Assembly (NCBI GenBank): GCA_015847255.1
Contig: JADLZK010009412.1
Span: forward strand, 62,001-126,000
Origin: Hyparrhenia diplandra
Taxonomy: Eukaryota; Streptophyta; Magnoliopsida; Poales; Poaceae
Reading direction: 5' to 3'
Length of the DNA: 64,000 bases
Below the pieces are notes generated by a model, which was not told where the DNA came from, did not search any database, and was given only the letters and a program-made list of their open reading frames with translations. Within the stretch, counting starts at the first letter, position 1. Every line of letters begins with the position of its first letter. Shown one piece after another: positions 11,422 through 23,792 of this stretch. Both the position numbers and the translations under genes were made by a program.

Positions 11422-13394
11422 CTTCATACTGAATTTTGCTACTAGCTGAGAAGAATTTGATGCCCAGCTTCTTAGCTTTATCTGCAGAAGTACCAATAAT
11501 TAGAAATTTTGGTAACCCATCACTGATGAAGGAAAAAAGATGTGAAGTCAAGTGTGAATTTAGGCTGAAGGACACATCTACTCATTTACAACATGAAGCT
11601 ACCAGAAAGACACAAAGCTACATGCAGAACTAGCTGCAGCATATACTGTCTACATGGAGGTTCAAAAAGACTAACCAAGAGTATCAAGCTGCTTGGATAC
11701 TTCTTTTGCAGGGCTACAGTTGCTTGGCTGTGCACCACATTTTGCCACTTTATAGTATTTTGCAGCAAATAGGAGAAGCATTATGTTTACAATTCTCTAA
11801 GCTTATTACCTAGGCATCAGAACATTTAGTTAAAAACATAGTAACTAATTTAGCTTAAAGAATAAGGGCCCACTAGTATTTATTTTTTAAAAGAAACCTA
11901 GGGGGCATTATATAAGAGAACAATGTTTGTTCACTGTGATCAGATTAAATGGATAATATGCAGCATCAGACCCCAGAGCCATCACTTTCTCCAACAAAAT
12001 TTATCTATTTACCTTGGTGGATGTACAGGACAATTTCTTTTTCTTTCATACAGGTGCCATCACTCTTTCTCTGGCAAACACAACAACCTTACGCTCTCTT
12101 CAGCAAGAACCTTGTTCTCCTCACTCAGTCTGATAACCTTCAACAAGAACAGACAATAAAACAAATGATTGGTTAGCAAGCCACTCAGGTAAACACAAGA
12201 ATCTCGACGACATATATGAGTGCTTCTGATTTAACTCTGCCTCAGCTGTAACAAGATTCATCTTCAGAGTCTACTTATCCTTGTGGTTCTTGGTACAGTT
12301 CAACATTGTCACACTAGGAGGAACAAAAAAACATAATTTTACTCAAGCAAAATGAATGACAGGAAAGGCTACTGCATGTGCAAAGTCTGAAGAAGGGCTA
12401 CATGGATATAATCACACCAAAGTCTGACTTATAAGTTAAATGATCTCATTATCTAGGTGAATTCTAAGAAACAAAAATACAACTATAAGCTATGGGAAGC
12501 AGGAAAGATCACAGAGGAATTGGATAAAAAAAGAACACATAGGCAATAATACATGCCATTGCTTCAACGGTTTCAGCAAAATAAAAGCAAGCTGAATTTG
12601 TAGCTGCACACTACAAAATTCGAATTCATGTAGTGGCACCACCATTGTTCAACCCAGCTACAAACAGGGTCAATGCAGTCAGCTCCAGCAGAAGTTGGTG
12701 AGGCAAACTTAATAATCTGAAGGAGCAGTAAGATTCTAAGGGTAACTTCTAATCCATCTACTGCTGTTTACCTGACTAACAACAAGTGAGCTTGCACACT
12801 TGACTATTTTCCAGAAGCAGTTCACATTAAGAAGTATCACCAAGAATGCACTTGAATAGCAAGATTGATCCTACATGGCAAGAAAAAAGAAAATCATTGA
12901 CTTCTTGTGTTTTATGAAGAGACCAGGACACTTAAAAGTTCAAGTCATAAATATATATGTATATATATATATATATTCACTGTATATTTACCCCCAAGTG
13001 AAAACAATTATATGTGAAGAATGTCATGCTATATATAACTCAATCTGTCATCATCATTCACATAGCCGTTCCATGATCCTTGCATAGCACCATTCACATT
13101 CTCAAAAGGGGTTCTTTTATGTAGATAGAGTAACAATGTTGCACACATCAAACAAATCCTAAAAAAGACATTCATTCATCACAAATGGTATAAGCTAGAT
13201 TAGTATAAGCCTTGTTGCAGTCGATCCACAGATATGGCTCTGGCAACCAATTTGTCTGTCCTAGATTTCCTATCATATCCCAGACATCACGGATATGAAG
13301 ACCACCCACAACCTGAAGGTGTGAAGGCCATGTTGGCCTTTCCTGCGCTCGTACATCACTGAATAAGCAGCAAGAAACTGACAATTGGTGCTGC
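11422..13394 (-). pseudogene. Gene-like exons inside the CACTA element, host gene unknown
   Basis: Several minus-strand segments look like spliced exons. 13172-13394 follows TTATTACAG, and its frame includes PTWPSHLQVVGG and WLPEPYLWIDC before a stop. A segment starting near 11770 and ending at 11676 is followed by GTTAGT. 11522-11422 lies between TTCATCAG and GTATGG and reads LPKFLIIGTSADKAKKLGI. A coiled-coil-like frame (VIRLSEENKVLAEES) lies near 12090-12150. The stop in the upstream exon means they do not form one obvious open message. I do not recognise the parent protein. CACTA elements often pick up host fragments, but diverged element-encoded exons are an alternative. Confidence 0.3.
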
Positions 13395-14133
13395 TGTAAT
13401 AAGGAATTCAGGTTCAAAAGACTTTTGTAGTACCCAATAGATAGCTTCTTTTTTTTTGGAACATTGAAACTTATAGGATATGTTTCCACATACTGATTTG
13501 AGATCTTTCGGAAAACATACTGATTTGAGAACAGAACACATCAGTTTTTTTAGACATGATAGGTCGATGTCATCAGAATAACTAATTCTTGCTAACAATC
13601 AGAGCATAGCAAAAGTGAACTGAACATAAAGAATTTTAGTCAGGAAATAAAAACTTTGATTACAGTAATAATAGCATGTGCTAATCGTCCATAAGAGGAA
13701 GTTTCAAGTATGAGACTGAGATTCTAACATAAAGGCTACAAAACAAACACATAGAACATGGAGACAGGTACCTTTGCTAGCATGGAGAGCACATATATAT
13801 AGCCTATCGGAACCAAAATACACAGGCTATCGTAGTTTGATTTGTCACTGATATAAATAAGTTGCGATTCTCAATAATATATGCACTATGGTACTTCTCA
13901 ATAATTCGTTGCCTTGCCATATATAAATAAGATAGTAAATTTCAACACCGTCGTGGACAAATGTTGGAATTGCTCATTTCATCTTTCCTGCACCTCTGAA
14001 TTAGTGGTCGACTTGCTAGCCTATATATATAGCTATGTAAACTTTGAAAAGGATCAGCTCTAAAAGCATCAATCACTGCTAGTCTATGCGTTTGCTGCAA
14101 CGGTGAGAGCATCCAGCTAACACGAACCAAGAA

Positions 14134-14216
14134 ACATTATTGTAGTGTTTGCTAGACGGAGACATTGCTTGGCTGACACAGCAGCCTAACATTATTGTAG
14201 TGTTTGCTAGACGGAG
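14134..14216 (+). repeat. 28-bp direct repeat pair
   Basis: A 28-bp sequence beginning ACATTATTGTAGTGTTTGCT occurs at 14134-14161 and again at 14189-14216, with a 27-bp spacer. It lies between AT-rich CACTA interior and the GC-rich first-exon-like block. Confidence 0.7.
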
Positions 14217-14289
14217 GCATCGTAGCTGTTAACTGTCTTCGAGAGAAATAAACATTGGGTGCAATAACTTGTTAAACTAAGATTAGTTT

Positions 14290-14800
14290 AGTACCGAACC
14301 TCCATGGGAGAGACGCTGACGGATCGAACCTCCAGGGGAGAGATGCTGAAGGATCCAGCCTCCAGGAGAGCGCCGCCGATGGATCCGGCCGCCCTGAGCA
14401 CGTCGACGACGGAAAAGTTCGTCAGATACCCGATCTGCTCGCTCGCAGCCGGATCGAGGCTGCATCCGCGCCGGGACGCCGGATCGACGCTGCTCACGCT
14501 CGAGGTCGCCGCGAAGCCGTCCTGCCCGTGCGCCGCCGCTTGGGGAGGAGGGAGAGGCCGCACCACGCCACCACGCCAGCGCTACCAAGCCCAACGCTCG
14601 CCACCGTGCAGGTCACGCGGTCATGGCCCGCGAGGTACGCGGTCTCCTGCGCCTGACCGCCGGAACCCGAGCGCACGTCACCTCCAGTGCCGGAGTAGAA
14701 AGGGTTAGGGGGCGGAGTGGAGGGGGGAGGCACCGCTGGATCGGGAGGAGTGGATTCCCTGAAGCAGCGGCCGGCGGCGCGGGATGGGATCCCCTAGAGC
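14290..14800 (-). other. GC-rich first-exon-like block in the CACTA element
   Basis: GC content rises sharply, with open frames on both strands and repeated GGATCCGGCC/GGATCGAACC-type words. Grass genes often have GC-rich first exons, and this block lies upstream (on the minus strand) of the possible exons at 13394-11422. No known domain is recognisable, so it is reported as a composition block rather than a coding sequence. Confidence 0.3.
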
Positions 14801-14837
14801 AACGGCGCGTGAGGAGGAAAAGACAGCGGTGGGACTT

Positions 14838-15108
14838 TTTTTATTGCCTCAACCTTCGATTACACGTTGTAGAATCTGAACTTACGCACCAGCTCACACC
14901 ACACACACACGCACCCTAAAAACACTTTCGCACCGGGTACACGGCTGAAGCATCGACGGTTGCAAGACATCCATGCGGGGTGATTTGGAAATTATTATGG
15001 GGGCACACCCCGGTGAGGAAACACGGAGATCCTGGGGATCGAACCGCGTGCGGCCGCCGCGACATCGCAAGCAGAAGCCAACCGAAGCTAGCCGCGTCCT
15101 CAACAGCC
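14838..15108 (-). mobile_element. tRNA-derived SINE inside the CACTA element
   Basis: The 271-bp insert is bounded by a 10-bp direct duplication, GGTGGGACTT, at 14828-14837 and 15109-15118. On the minus strand it has an A-box-like TAGCTTCGGTTGG (about 15078-15090) and a B box GGTTCGATCCCC (about 15034-15045), spaced as in a tRNA-derived RNA polymerase III promoter. It ends in a short A-rich tail next to the duplication. A TG-rich tract (plus strand ACACCACACACACACGC) precedes the tail, as in several grass SINE families. I cannot name the family. Confidence 0.8.
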
Positions 15109-15118
15109 GGTGGGACTT

Positions 15119-16194
15119 GGGAGGCAGCCTCAAGGAAAAGATAGCTGAAGTGAGGTTGACTAGGGTTTTGAAGATGGATCGGCCCTTGGATGTTGATCCA
15201 ACCGTGAAAAACGAAGTCTGGCTAATAATAATTCGAGATGGGCCGAACTACCGATGGGCCAAATACTTAAATAGTTTTGTCTTTTATAATGTCTAAAAAT
15301 AATTTATTATTTGCTTTTCTATTATCGAATAAATAGATAATATTTGGATGTACCTCGAAGTTAGATGCAAAAAAAAAAAAAAAATCATAAAATTTTATTT
15401 TGGATCATACATTTCATTTAGGCCCAATATATATTTTCAACTATATTATAATATATATAAGTTGTTGTGGAGGACTTTCCCTTTTTTTGAATAAATTTCT
15501 ATTTTCTATAACTTTAATCAATTTTTGTGTGTTTATTTAAAGTAACTCTAAAATGTATTGTGCGTACCTCTAGAAAGATTCAAAAAATCATAAAAATATA
15601 TGGATATATTTTCTCTCATACGTTTCACTAAGGCCATTTCTTGGAGTTAGACAAAAAAATCACTTGTTTTCTAAGAATAATTCATAGTTCTCTATCTCCA
15701 ATTTACCATAAGATAATTGTAATAATAAAGTATTTGGACTTTGTTAGAAAATTTTACAAACATGCATGACAACATGGTTTTGGTATATAACCCTAAGTGT
15801 GGAAGGAGAAGCCGTGAGAGAGAGAGAGAAAGGGAAAGAGAAGCCATGAGAGATAGAACCTCATATTGTTTGCTAGGGACCAGAACACTACACAACAATG
15901 GTATTTATGTATCCTATTTCATGTGGCTTAAAGTTTAGGTATAAAATATATTTTTAAAGTTTGGCTCATACTGTGTTTTCTATATATACATAAGAACGAA
16001 AAGCAAACCATATACAATAGAACGAGAAAAATATTGACATCCTAACAAATGCTCCCGGGTTGGTAGATCATGATTTTAGAAAAATTTAAAAAAAAAGAAT
16101 CATCCCATTTGGAGTTAGCACGAGGGAGAAAAACTTGTTACAAATTTTTACTTGATTAAAAAACAAAAAGCTTGTGTTCATGCTCAAGGTATGT
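15119..16194. other. AT-rich CACTA interior, no gene supported
   Basis: Mostly AT-rich sequence with no convincing frame. Two related ~75-bp stretches (about 15348-15425 and 15561-15635) share a 'GTACCTC ... AAATCATAAAA ... CATACRTTTCA ... AGGCC' order, suggesting an old local duplication. A GAGAGA run lies near 15816-15842. Confidence 0.45.
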
Positions 16195-16395
16195 GGGGCC
16201 TATATATTTTTGGCGTCGATATGGTGACACTATACAAAGTTTTAGCGTCCGACAGTTCAACTCTAAATCTAAATACCTATAGCGTCAAACCATGCATCGC
16301 TATATGAGGATTTAGCGTCGATCATTGCTTAGTAATATTTAGCGTCGATCATCCATCGATAAATAAAATTTTTAGCGTCGAGATGTTCTATTGGT
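16195..16395. repeat. CACTA right sub-terminal repeats
   Basis: Variants of TTTAGCGTCGATCATCC, TTTTAGCGTCGAG and TTGGCGTCGATA recur at least six times. They match the left-end motif in wording and support one element spanning 10414-16417. Confidence 0.7.
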
Positions 16396-16417
16396 GATTC
16401 GGTGTTGTGGCATAGTA

Positions 16418-16420
16418 CAT
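16418..16420. repeat. CACTA target-site duplication, right copy (CAT)
   Basis: CAT follows the terminus GGCATAGTA and is continuous with satellite text GTCTCGTGAGAACGGGG. It pairs with 10411-10413. Confidence 0.85.
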
Positions 16421-17517
16421 GTCTCGTGAGAACGGGGCTAACTTCGCCCATCGGACTCGTAATTGCGCTGTCGGTCTCGTTGGAAGGGGGCTCAAAATTC
16501 TACACCCTAGGATGCAAAAATCATGGAATGGAGCAAGTACTATTTATTTGACCTAATGAAAACCTCATGCCTTAGTCTAAACAAGGCTTTTCTATAATCG
16601 CGTGAAGGAAAATTTCATGGCTGGCGGACCCTAGTGCTTCTATGGGACCGGAGGTGTGGAAAAAGAAGAGGATTCAAAGTCCGTTGTCTTTTCTGTGATG
16701 AGAACAAACTTGGCAATGTCCTTAATCGCCGCAGATATCACAGGAAAAAGCATAAAGCTACAACATCTCAAAGATGTGATCATGTCTCGTAGAATGGGGC
16801 TAACTTCATTTATCAGACTCAGAATTAGGCGCTGTCGGTCTCGTTGGAAAGAGGGCTCCAAATTCTACACCCTAGGAAGCAAAAATCATGGAATGGAGCA
16901 AGTACTATATATTTGACCCAATAAAAACCTCATGTCTTAGTCTAAACAAGGCTTTTCTATAATTGCATGAAGGAAAATTTCTTGGCCGTTGACCCTAGTG
17001 CTTCTCAAAGACCGGAGGTGCAGAAAAAGAAGAGGATACAAAGTCCGTTGTGTTTCCTGTGATAGGAATAGACTTGGTGATGTCCTTAACTACCGTGGAC
17101 GTCACAGGAAAAAGCATAAAGCAACAACATTGGCAACGTCCTTAACTAGCGTGCACGTCATAGAAAAAAGCATAAAGCTACAACATCTCGAACACATAAC
17201 CATGTCTTGTAAAACGGGGGCTAAATTCATCCATCGGAATCGATTAAAGCGCTGTCGGTCTTGTTGGAAAGAGGACTCCAAATGCTACACCCTAGGAAGC
17301 AAAAATCATTGAATGGAGTAAGTACTATTCATTTGACCCAATAAAACCTTATGCCTTAGTCTAAACAAAGCTTTTCTATAATCACGTGAAGGAAAATTGC
17401 TTGGCCGTGGAACCTAGTGCTTCTCCGGGACCGGAGGTGCAGAAAAAGAAGAGGATTCAAAGTCTGTTGTGTTTCCTATGATGAGAACAGACTTGGCAAC
17501 GCCCTTAACGACCGTGG
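16421..17517 (+). repeat. Satellite array, block 2
   Basis: The interrupted monomer resumes, and later monomer landmarks fall at 16605, 16970 and 17389. Taking out the CACTA element gives 363 bp for the split monomer; the following ones are 365 and 419 bp. The block ends at CGTGG (17513-17517), the left target copy of the LTR element. Confidence 0.9.
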
Positions 17518-20500
17518 TGTCACACCCCATTTCTGAGGTTCCTTAATCACACGTATTTGCGCCAGGATCACGCACAAATACGTCTAATTAAGTGTAGATA
17601 TGATATCAAAAACTATACTTTTATTGCTATTGAGGAAAATATGATACATGGTTTGGGTTTACATGACTCGGCCATAGGCCTACTATTATAAACCTATCAG
17701 AGATCCTACGCAAAGACCTATAATAGGGCTCCATTCCTACAGCAAGCTTGGAGTGCGGACAAACCCCTCGGACTTACTCCTATTGTACGATCCTATACAA
17801 CGCCTTCACGTAGCGTCTTCGTGGTTTCTCCGTCTTTCGGGTGTGGTCCATCCTCGTGTCATCCTTCGTGGCTCGATTTCCTTGGATACACTCCCCGCAA
17901 CTGGCATTCTAAAAATAGAGAAGAGGGGTGAGTACTTTCGTATTTCGCAAGTCCAAAACCAGGGGGTTGAAATTATTAGGGGTTGGGCCCCAGCGAGTCT
18001 CTAAAACTGCTCTTGCTAGTTCCCGAACTAATTATCAAAGCTCAAGGTACAAGGTCACATACCGCATTCTCTTATGTGTTTCTAATCATAGATGTTCCTA
18101 CTAGCCTAGCATTTGCCCATTCCAAGGACGTGGCTATTCGAATAGATTTAGTTAACTCTCGCAGAGGTTGTACAAATTTCCCCACACGATAGGCGTTGTC
18201 TACACCATGGCCTATGGTTCGACAGCCTAACGAGATCCGTACCCGCTTGGGTGCTACCCTAGGTATATTGGTATAATCTTCACCACGACTCGGGGGTTGG
18301 AAGGACAACACGCCACCCTAAGATGACGCGATCACCCTAGACAATATGGTGATACCAAATCACCCACGGCTTTTGCTGTGTAATACCTAATTACCCAACA
18401 TATACCGGTCAACACCACTCTCAATCTCAAATCATCAATATGTGCCTCTAGCACGCGCCACCGCGCCCAAACACTTCCGTGGAAGACCACTCAAAGATCC
18501 ACGCCAACCGGACATGGGGCCACTCTCCCCACATCTGCTCCTAATAGGTCGCTTGCCCCGCCCGGCCACCTTGGATCCCAATTATACCTCAACCCAACGG
18601 GGTGTGAATCAAGCCGCCCCATAAACGACGTGTGGTTGTCATTGACGAAATATCGCGACTAGGTAGAAGGTCTATGAACCGGTCCTTAGGGAGGCGAAAA
18701 GCATCTCTCCGCGGGATTCATCCCCGATTGTGATTAGTCCACCTCCATGTAGACTATCACCACTCACCTTTTGTTGGAGGGTTCACATTCTTACTTAGGT
18801 TACATCGATCTTATTTATCCAATTTATATCATCATTCATCATTATATTAAGGTCATGATTAAGGGGGGGGGGGTAAGGACTTGCCTCTATCCACCGAAGA
18901 GTATATCCAAGGTTCTTGTCCCTGCTCTTGATTCCTCGTGGGTTTGGTGTAGCGATGTTCGGTTCTCGGGCTTTGACGGTCGTGCGATCTCTCGGCGACA
19001 ACAAACATGAAACACAAGCTTAACCATCAAAGCAAACGACGTTCCTACGTGGGTTGTTTTAGGGGTGGATGGATAGATTACTATCTACTCCTATCATTAT
19101 TTCGTAAGTTTGAAGTAGGATAGGAGAAAGAGAATCCACCCATCAACGGGGTTCCTTACTGGCTGGGGTTTGCGAGGTACGGATGCCCGATGGAGAACCA
19201 AATCATATCGCTAATGTTCACTATCATGTGAACTTGAAGGACATGATAGGGTTGGTTTCCTATAGGTCCGTACGGGGTTAGTGACACATACGCTTAGGCA
19301 TGCGTATATGCTTAGGGTTAGCAGGTTAGGATCCTAATCTAGGTTAGCCACACATATGATACTCGTGATACGCCGTGCATACCCTATGTGTGTATAGGAC
19401 ATGTATACTAGAGTGTGTGTCACGGGGTACACATACACGAGTATACGACTAGGTTAGGGGTTAGCCATCCGTGAGATACAAATCGATAGGTATATACGTA
19501 TATTTATTTATATTTCACAATACCACTCTATGCATTTATATACATACATAACCTACCGCGTATATCTAGCATGTGGACAACTACGTGTGTGTATATTCGA
19601 GTATTCATGTACGTGAGAGTGTACACGCATACAAGAATATACGGTGCAAGGTGTGGGTTAGCGGAAGGGGTAAGCTTAGGGTTTACGTAAATCTACGGTG
19701 CGCGATTAAATAAATATAAATCATACAACAACTAGAATTTAATTGGGCATCAAATATTATGGCAAGGATATGAATAAATAGAGCATGATTTTAGAAGAAT
19801 TATGGAACCTGAAAATGAGTGATTTGGAATTGGAACGAAAAGATGTGAATTTCCAAAGTTTAATTTAGGATTTATAAATGAATTAAACTTTTGGAAATTA
19901 TTTCTCGAATTTTAGAATTTATGGAACTGGGATGTAAAAGCTTGGGTAGGGCCTGGGGTGTACCTAGTTTATTTATAAATTTTCTCGGGAATTTCCGTAA
20001 GTCGGAAAATGGACTTTTTGCTCTTTTCGTGTACACCATCTCGTGTACCTAGCATTTTAGCCGTGGGCGACGCGTGGGGCCAGCCGTTGGCTTGGTCCGC
20101 GCGGCACCGTGTGCCATGGACCTGGTTTACACTGCGGCGATAGACTCCTGCTCCTCCCCCTTTGGTTCACGTGGACTAGGTGTATGGAAAAAGGAGGGGA
20201 GGGGATAAGAAAGGGATCGATTTCCCCGCCGCTCTCCGTTCGTCGTTGCCGCCCCGCTTAGTCGCCCGCCCAAGCGAGGGGCGAGTTGGCCGGGCGGGCG
20301 GTGGTGTAGGTGGTGCAAGGCAAGGCGCAGGATGGCGGTTTAGCGGGCAGCGGGTGTGGCGGAGCGCGCGCGCGGCATTGCTGGGGTGGAGTGGGGCGGC
20401 GGCGCGGCGCGTGCAGCCGCGCTCGCTTCCGGCGTCTTGCGCGCTTTATGGCCGTGGTGGGCGAGCCGCAATGGGCGTGAGCGGCGCGCAAGGCGTGGCG

Positions 20501-22074
20501 GCTGGCATGGCTTGGCGCCGCGCGGCAAGGCGAGGTGTCGTGGCGAAGCCGGGGTGTGTGAGCGGGCGGCGGCGCGGACCGCGGCGTGGTGCGCGGCCGA
20601 GGCCATGGCGAGCCGGGCGCCGCGGCGAGGCGAGATGGGGCCGGCGCTGGCGACGCGATGGGAAGCGTAGCGGTGGTGGCGGCGTTCCGGCATGGCTCGC
20701 GAAGAACAGGGAAGGAGGGGGAAGGGAGCTGAGGGGAGGAGGAAATGGAGTCCGAGCTCGAGGGGCGAGGCTCGCGCCATGGTCGCCTTTATAGGCGCGC
20801 GAGGCGGTCGCCGCCCATGATATTTTCAGGCGAAACCGCAAGCTCCCGCGGCGACGCGGCGTGGCTACCGGCGGCAGCCGTCTTTCGCCGTTGCCGTCGG
20901 CGGATGTCGGGCGGGTGACGACGACAGAGGAGCCGGCGCCCAGGGCCGGGCGCGGGCCGCGGGGGCTTCGGCGAGAGCGATGGCGCGTATTTGTCGCGGC
21001 CGGACGCTGGAGCGACGCGGGAGGTGACGCGGGTGAGCGAATCCACGGGCGACATTTTTGCGCCCGAGCTCGTGCGGGATTGAGCCGGGCCGCGGGTGCA
21101 AAGCGGAGGAGGTGGTGACCGAGCCGTGTGGGCGTCGTCGGGCACAGCGGTTGTCGGCACGCCGCGACGACGGAGGAGGACGCCAGCCGGCACTATTTGG
21201 TTTGGCCGTCGGCCGCCGCGCGTGTTGCCAGCGTGTTTGAAAAAACAGGGAGGTAGGAGAGGGAGCCGACGGGTGGGACCCGCGTGTAAGAGGAAGAAAG
21301 GGAGAAGAGATGGTGTGGGCCGCCGACTCCGGTTTGGACCGTCTTGCCGGGCCAAAAAAGGAGGAGCCCGTCGGCACTTTATTTCCCATTTTCCATTTGT
21401 AATTTATATATCCCCATGTATACATGTTTTGGTTACACACACTATATCTATATGTGTGTACTTGTATTTTCATACATCCATATATATACAGGTGTGCTCG
21501 TATTTATTTATTTATTTATGTATACATGCGGTAATATTTATTTCCCCTAAAATAAACTAAGTACTTTGGAATTTTAGGATTGGAAATATGATGGTGGTTG
21601 GTAATTTAAGGAGATGGTCAAAGGGATTGTTTGGTCGAGATGATCAAGGGTTTTATTCGGTCAAGGAATATTAGTTGGTGGAGAGATCAAGGATATTGTT
21701 TGACAATTCAAGGAGGGGTCAAGGGGTATGTGGTGGGGTTGACAAGGAGAGTGTTTGGGTGAAGGATGATCAAGGATTTATTTGGTGGTTGGAAATTCAA
21801 GGAAAAGGTCTAGGTAAATATTTAGAGGAGGGTAACAAGGAATATTATTTGATGCCAATAAATAAATTCTAGCTCAATACTCATGCAAGCAATCATTCAA
21901 GCATACATTCCAACATTCAAACAAAGGCTAAATTCTATATGGTGGATTTTGATGTAGGGTTTTCGAAAAGCGGTTTTGGGTTGTGCGGAAAAATAAATCA
22001 AGTTTTAGTTGTAATTATAAAAAGTTCAAATTTTTAGTGAATTTTAAAATGATGCAAAAACAGATGGTGTTACA
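17518..22074 (-). repeat. Left LTR (3' LTR in element orientation)
   Basis: This copy aligns end to end with 23793-28309. It contains a GC-rich zone (about 20040-21360) whose frames shift relative to the other copy, so the coding look is accidental. TA-rich microsatellite-like sequence lies near 21400-21560. A run of about eleven G near 18864 is six in the other copy. Many differences between copies fall at CAG/CTG sites. Confidence 0.88.
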
Positions 22075-22089
22075 AATCTACCCCACTTA
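22075..22089 (-). other. Polypurine tract-like site of the LARD-like element
   Basis: Directly inside the left LTR the minus strand reads TAAGTGGGGTAGATT and is followed by the LTR start TGTAACACC. A purine-rich tract at this junction would prime plus-strand DNA synthesis in a minus-oriented element. Confidence 0.6.
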
Positions 22090-23773
22090 GAAGAATCTCG
22101 CCCCCGAGATTCAGGTAAGCTAGATAGAAAACCTAGAAAAGATCTAAAAAGAATTTAGAGGGAGATGGGTTACGATTTCTTACGAAGGTTATTCCCCGGG
22201 AGTCTTCGATTTTTCGGCCGTTAGGGAAGTCTTGGTCTTGGCAGTTCTTGAACCGGCGCTACTCAAGCGCTTCGCTCCACCCTTCTCGCATTTCGGTCTT
22301 GTACCACTCGATCGATTTCCATCCCATTCTTCCTGCCCAAAATCTTCTCGCGTCTCCGTTCTTGAAATACCGTGGTTCTTGAAATACCGTGACTTCATCG
22401 GTTTTAGGCTACCCCACTTAGAAATTTCGGCTTAAGTGTCTTTCCAAAATGCTAACTATCATGATTCTCCGTGCCGTAGAGCTTCTCATGATTACTTTGG
22501 ATCTTTTTATGTATATCACCCATTTTATTCTCCTCTTTTTTTTTTTCTCTTCTTTTTTTTTTTTTTTTTTGTGCTACCCCACTTAGAAAAATTAGGCTCA
22601 AGTCTCCCCGTTACTCGACCGTCTTCTTTGGTCGGATGGTTTCATTCTCGATCACTTGTGGCTCTTTTGCTTGGCTTCTTCTCTTCGGAGGGTAGTTGGG
22701 GGTCCCTTCGAGGTGACAGACCTTTCGTGAACATCCTTTGCTTGTCGCTCTTGACGGTATTCATTTTCCATCGGGGCTTCCGCAAGCAAAGGGTTTGGAC
22801 CGAGTATGGTCTTGGTGATCGTGCGGTCGATGGTCTTCTTTGGCTTTGTGACTTCACCGTCCTACTGTTGGAGTGTCTCAATGGAGAGGCTTCTTTTAGT
22901 CGTGTAGTGGTGGTATTGGGAATTCCACTCTCGTCTTTTTTTTTTCTTAGCTTGAAATTTCTTGGAAAGCCTCCTTGGTGTCATCACATTTCTTCATGTG
23001 TCTTGACCTTTCTCCTCATAATTCTCCGGGTAGCTCATTGCTTCTTTCTTCTTGATAGTGTATTTTAGTCTTCTCTCGACATCTTCTTCTTGGACTTGTT
23101 GGGGTTGCCGACATTTAAATGGTGGGGCGTATGTGGGTGACCATTCTTTGGTGGCATGTCGCCCGGGTGATGTGGAGTTGTCACAGGTAGCCCGGGTGCC
23201 TTTAACACTTGTCTGACTTGTTGTCTATGTCTTTTGCGGGCTATCAACAGTGCTCTTCTTCGGACTGGATAGTGTGGCACGTTGTTGCTATCTTGTTGGC
23301 TTTAGATACTCTTGTTCGGTCTTGGTCTTCTAGCAAAAATTCTAAAATCTTCCCTTGTCTTGACCGTGAGCGATGTAGGTGTGTAGTCTCCCGGTGGTAT
23401 TGCCGCATGGTTAGTGGAAAGTACGGAATGGAAAGGAAACATCTATCCCTAAGAAATATAAATGGAAGGAGAGAGGTTTCTAAAGGGGGATTCGTGAACA
23501 ACCCGAAAAGAAAAACAAGCAAGCGTAAACTAATTTCGTATGTCTATAGTCTAGGGTCTCTTTACTCCAAGTCTCTTGAACTAACCTATGTCACTAGGCT
23601 TTGAACTACTCGTAATTTTGAAGGGGATCAGATGAGAGAGAAAAGTTATTTTTGAAATAGATCTCAAGGTAAGGTAAGAGTCAAGGTGTAAGCAAAATTT
23701 TTGAAAACCGATTTTAGAAAATAACGCTTTCTATCTGACGTCCGTTCTAAGGGTTTATCCTACAGTCCAAGTA
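22090..23773 (-). other. Non-coding interior of the LARD-like element
   Basis: The interior contains several 'CCCCACTTAGAA' words, a long T/C-rich stretch near 22520-22575 and no retroviral-type domain on either strand. A 210-codon plus-strand frame at 22436-23068 runs against the element orientation, passes through the T-rich tract and is Phe/Leu-rich. I treat it as accidental. In related elements a conserved non-coding interior is thought to serve packaging. Confidence 0.6.
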
Positions 23774-23790
23774 CGCTCTTACGATACCAC
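23774..23790 (-). other. Primer-binding-like site (initiator Met tRNA type)
   Basis: On the minus strand GTGGTATCGTAAGAGCG starts two bases inside the right LTR. Its TGGTATC core followed by AGAGC resembles the plant methionine-tRNA primer site. It fixes the right LTR as the 5' LTR. Confidence 0.65.
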
Positions 23791-23792
23791 TC

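Larger units (their letters stand above)
10414..16417. mobile_element. CACTA (En/Spm) transposon, apparently non-autonomous
   Basis: The left end is CACTACACCACAACACC. The right end, read on the minus strand, is TACTATGCCACAACACC, so the inverted termini agree except for the outermost C (now T) and two inner bases. A 3-bp CAT duplication flanks it, as expected for this superfamily. Both ends carry sub-terminal repeats built on TTTAGCGYCGATC. The 6.0-kb interior has no recognisable transposase. It holds gene-like exons on the minus strand, a SINE and AT-rich filler, so it was probably mobilised in trans. Confidence 0.85.

Noticed and set aside
11384..11575. Resemblance of the GTSADKAKKLGIKFF stretch to the small GTPase SAK region
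   Set aside because: The preceding NKxD motif and other GTPase boxes are absent, so the resemblance is too weak to name a family.
15034..15090. Stand-alone tRNA gene
   Set aside because: A and B boxes are present, but no cloverleaf stem pairing with an acceptor arm is visible and the segment sits inside a duplication-flanked SINE.
20180..20794. 204-codon and neighbouring frames in the left LTR GC-rich zone
   Set aside because: The equivalent positions in the right LTR are frameshifted and both strands are open. No domain is present.
22436..23068. 210-codon plus-strand frame in the LARD-like interior
   Set aside because: It opposes the element orientation, passes through a T-rich tract and is hydrophobic low-complexity sequence.
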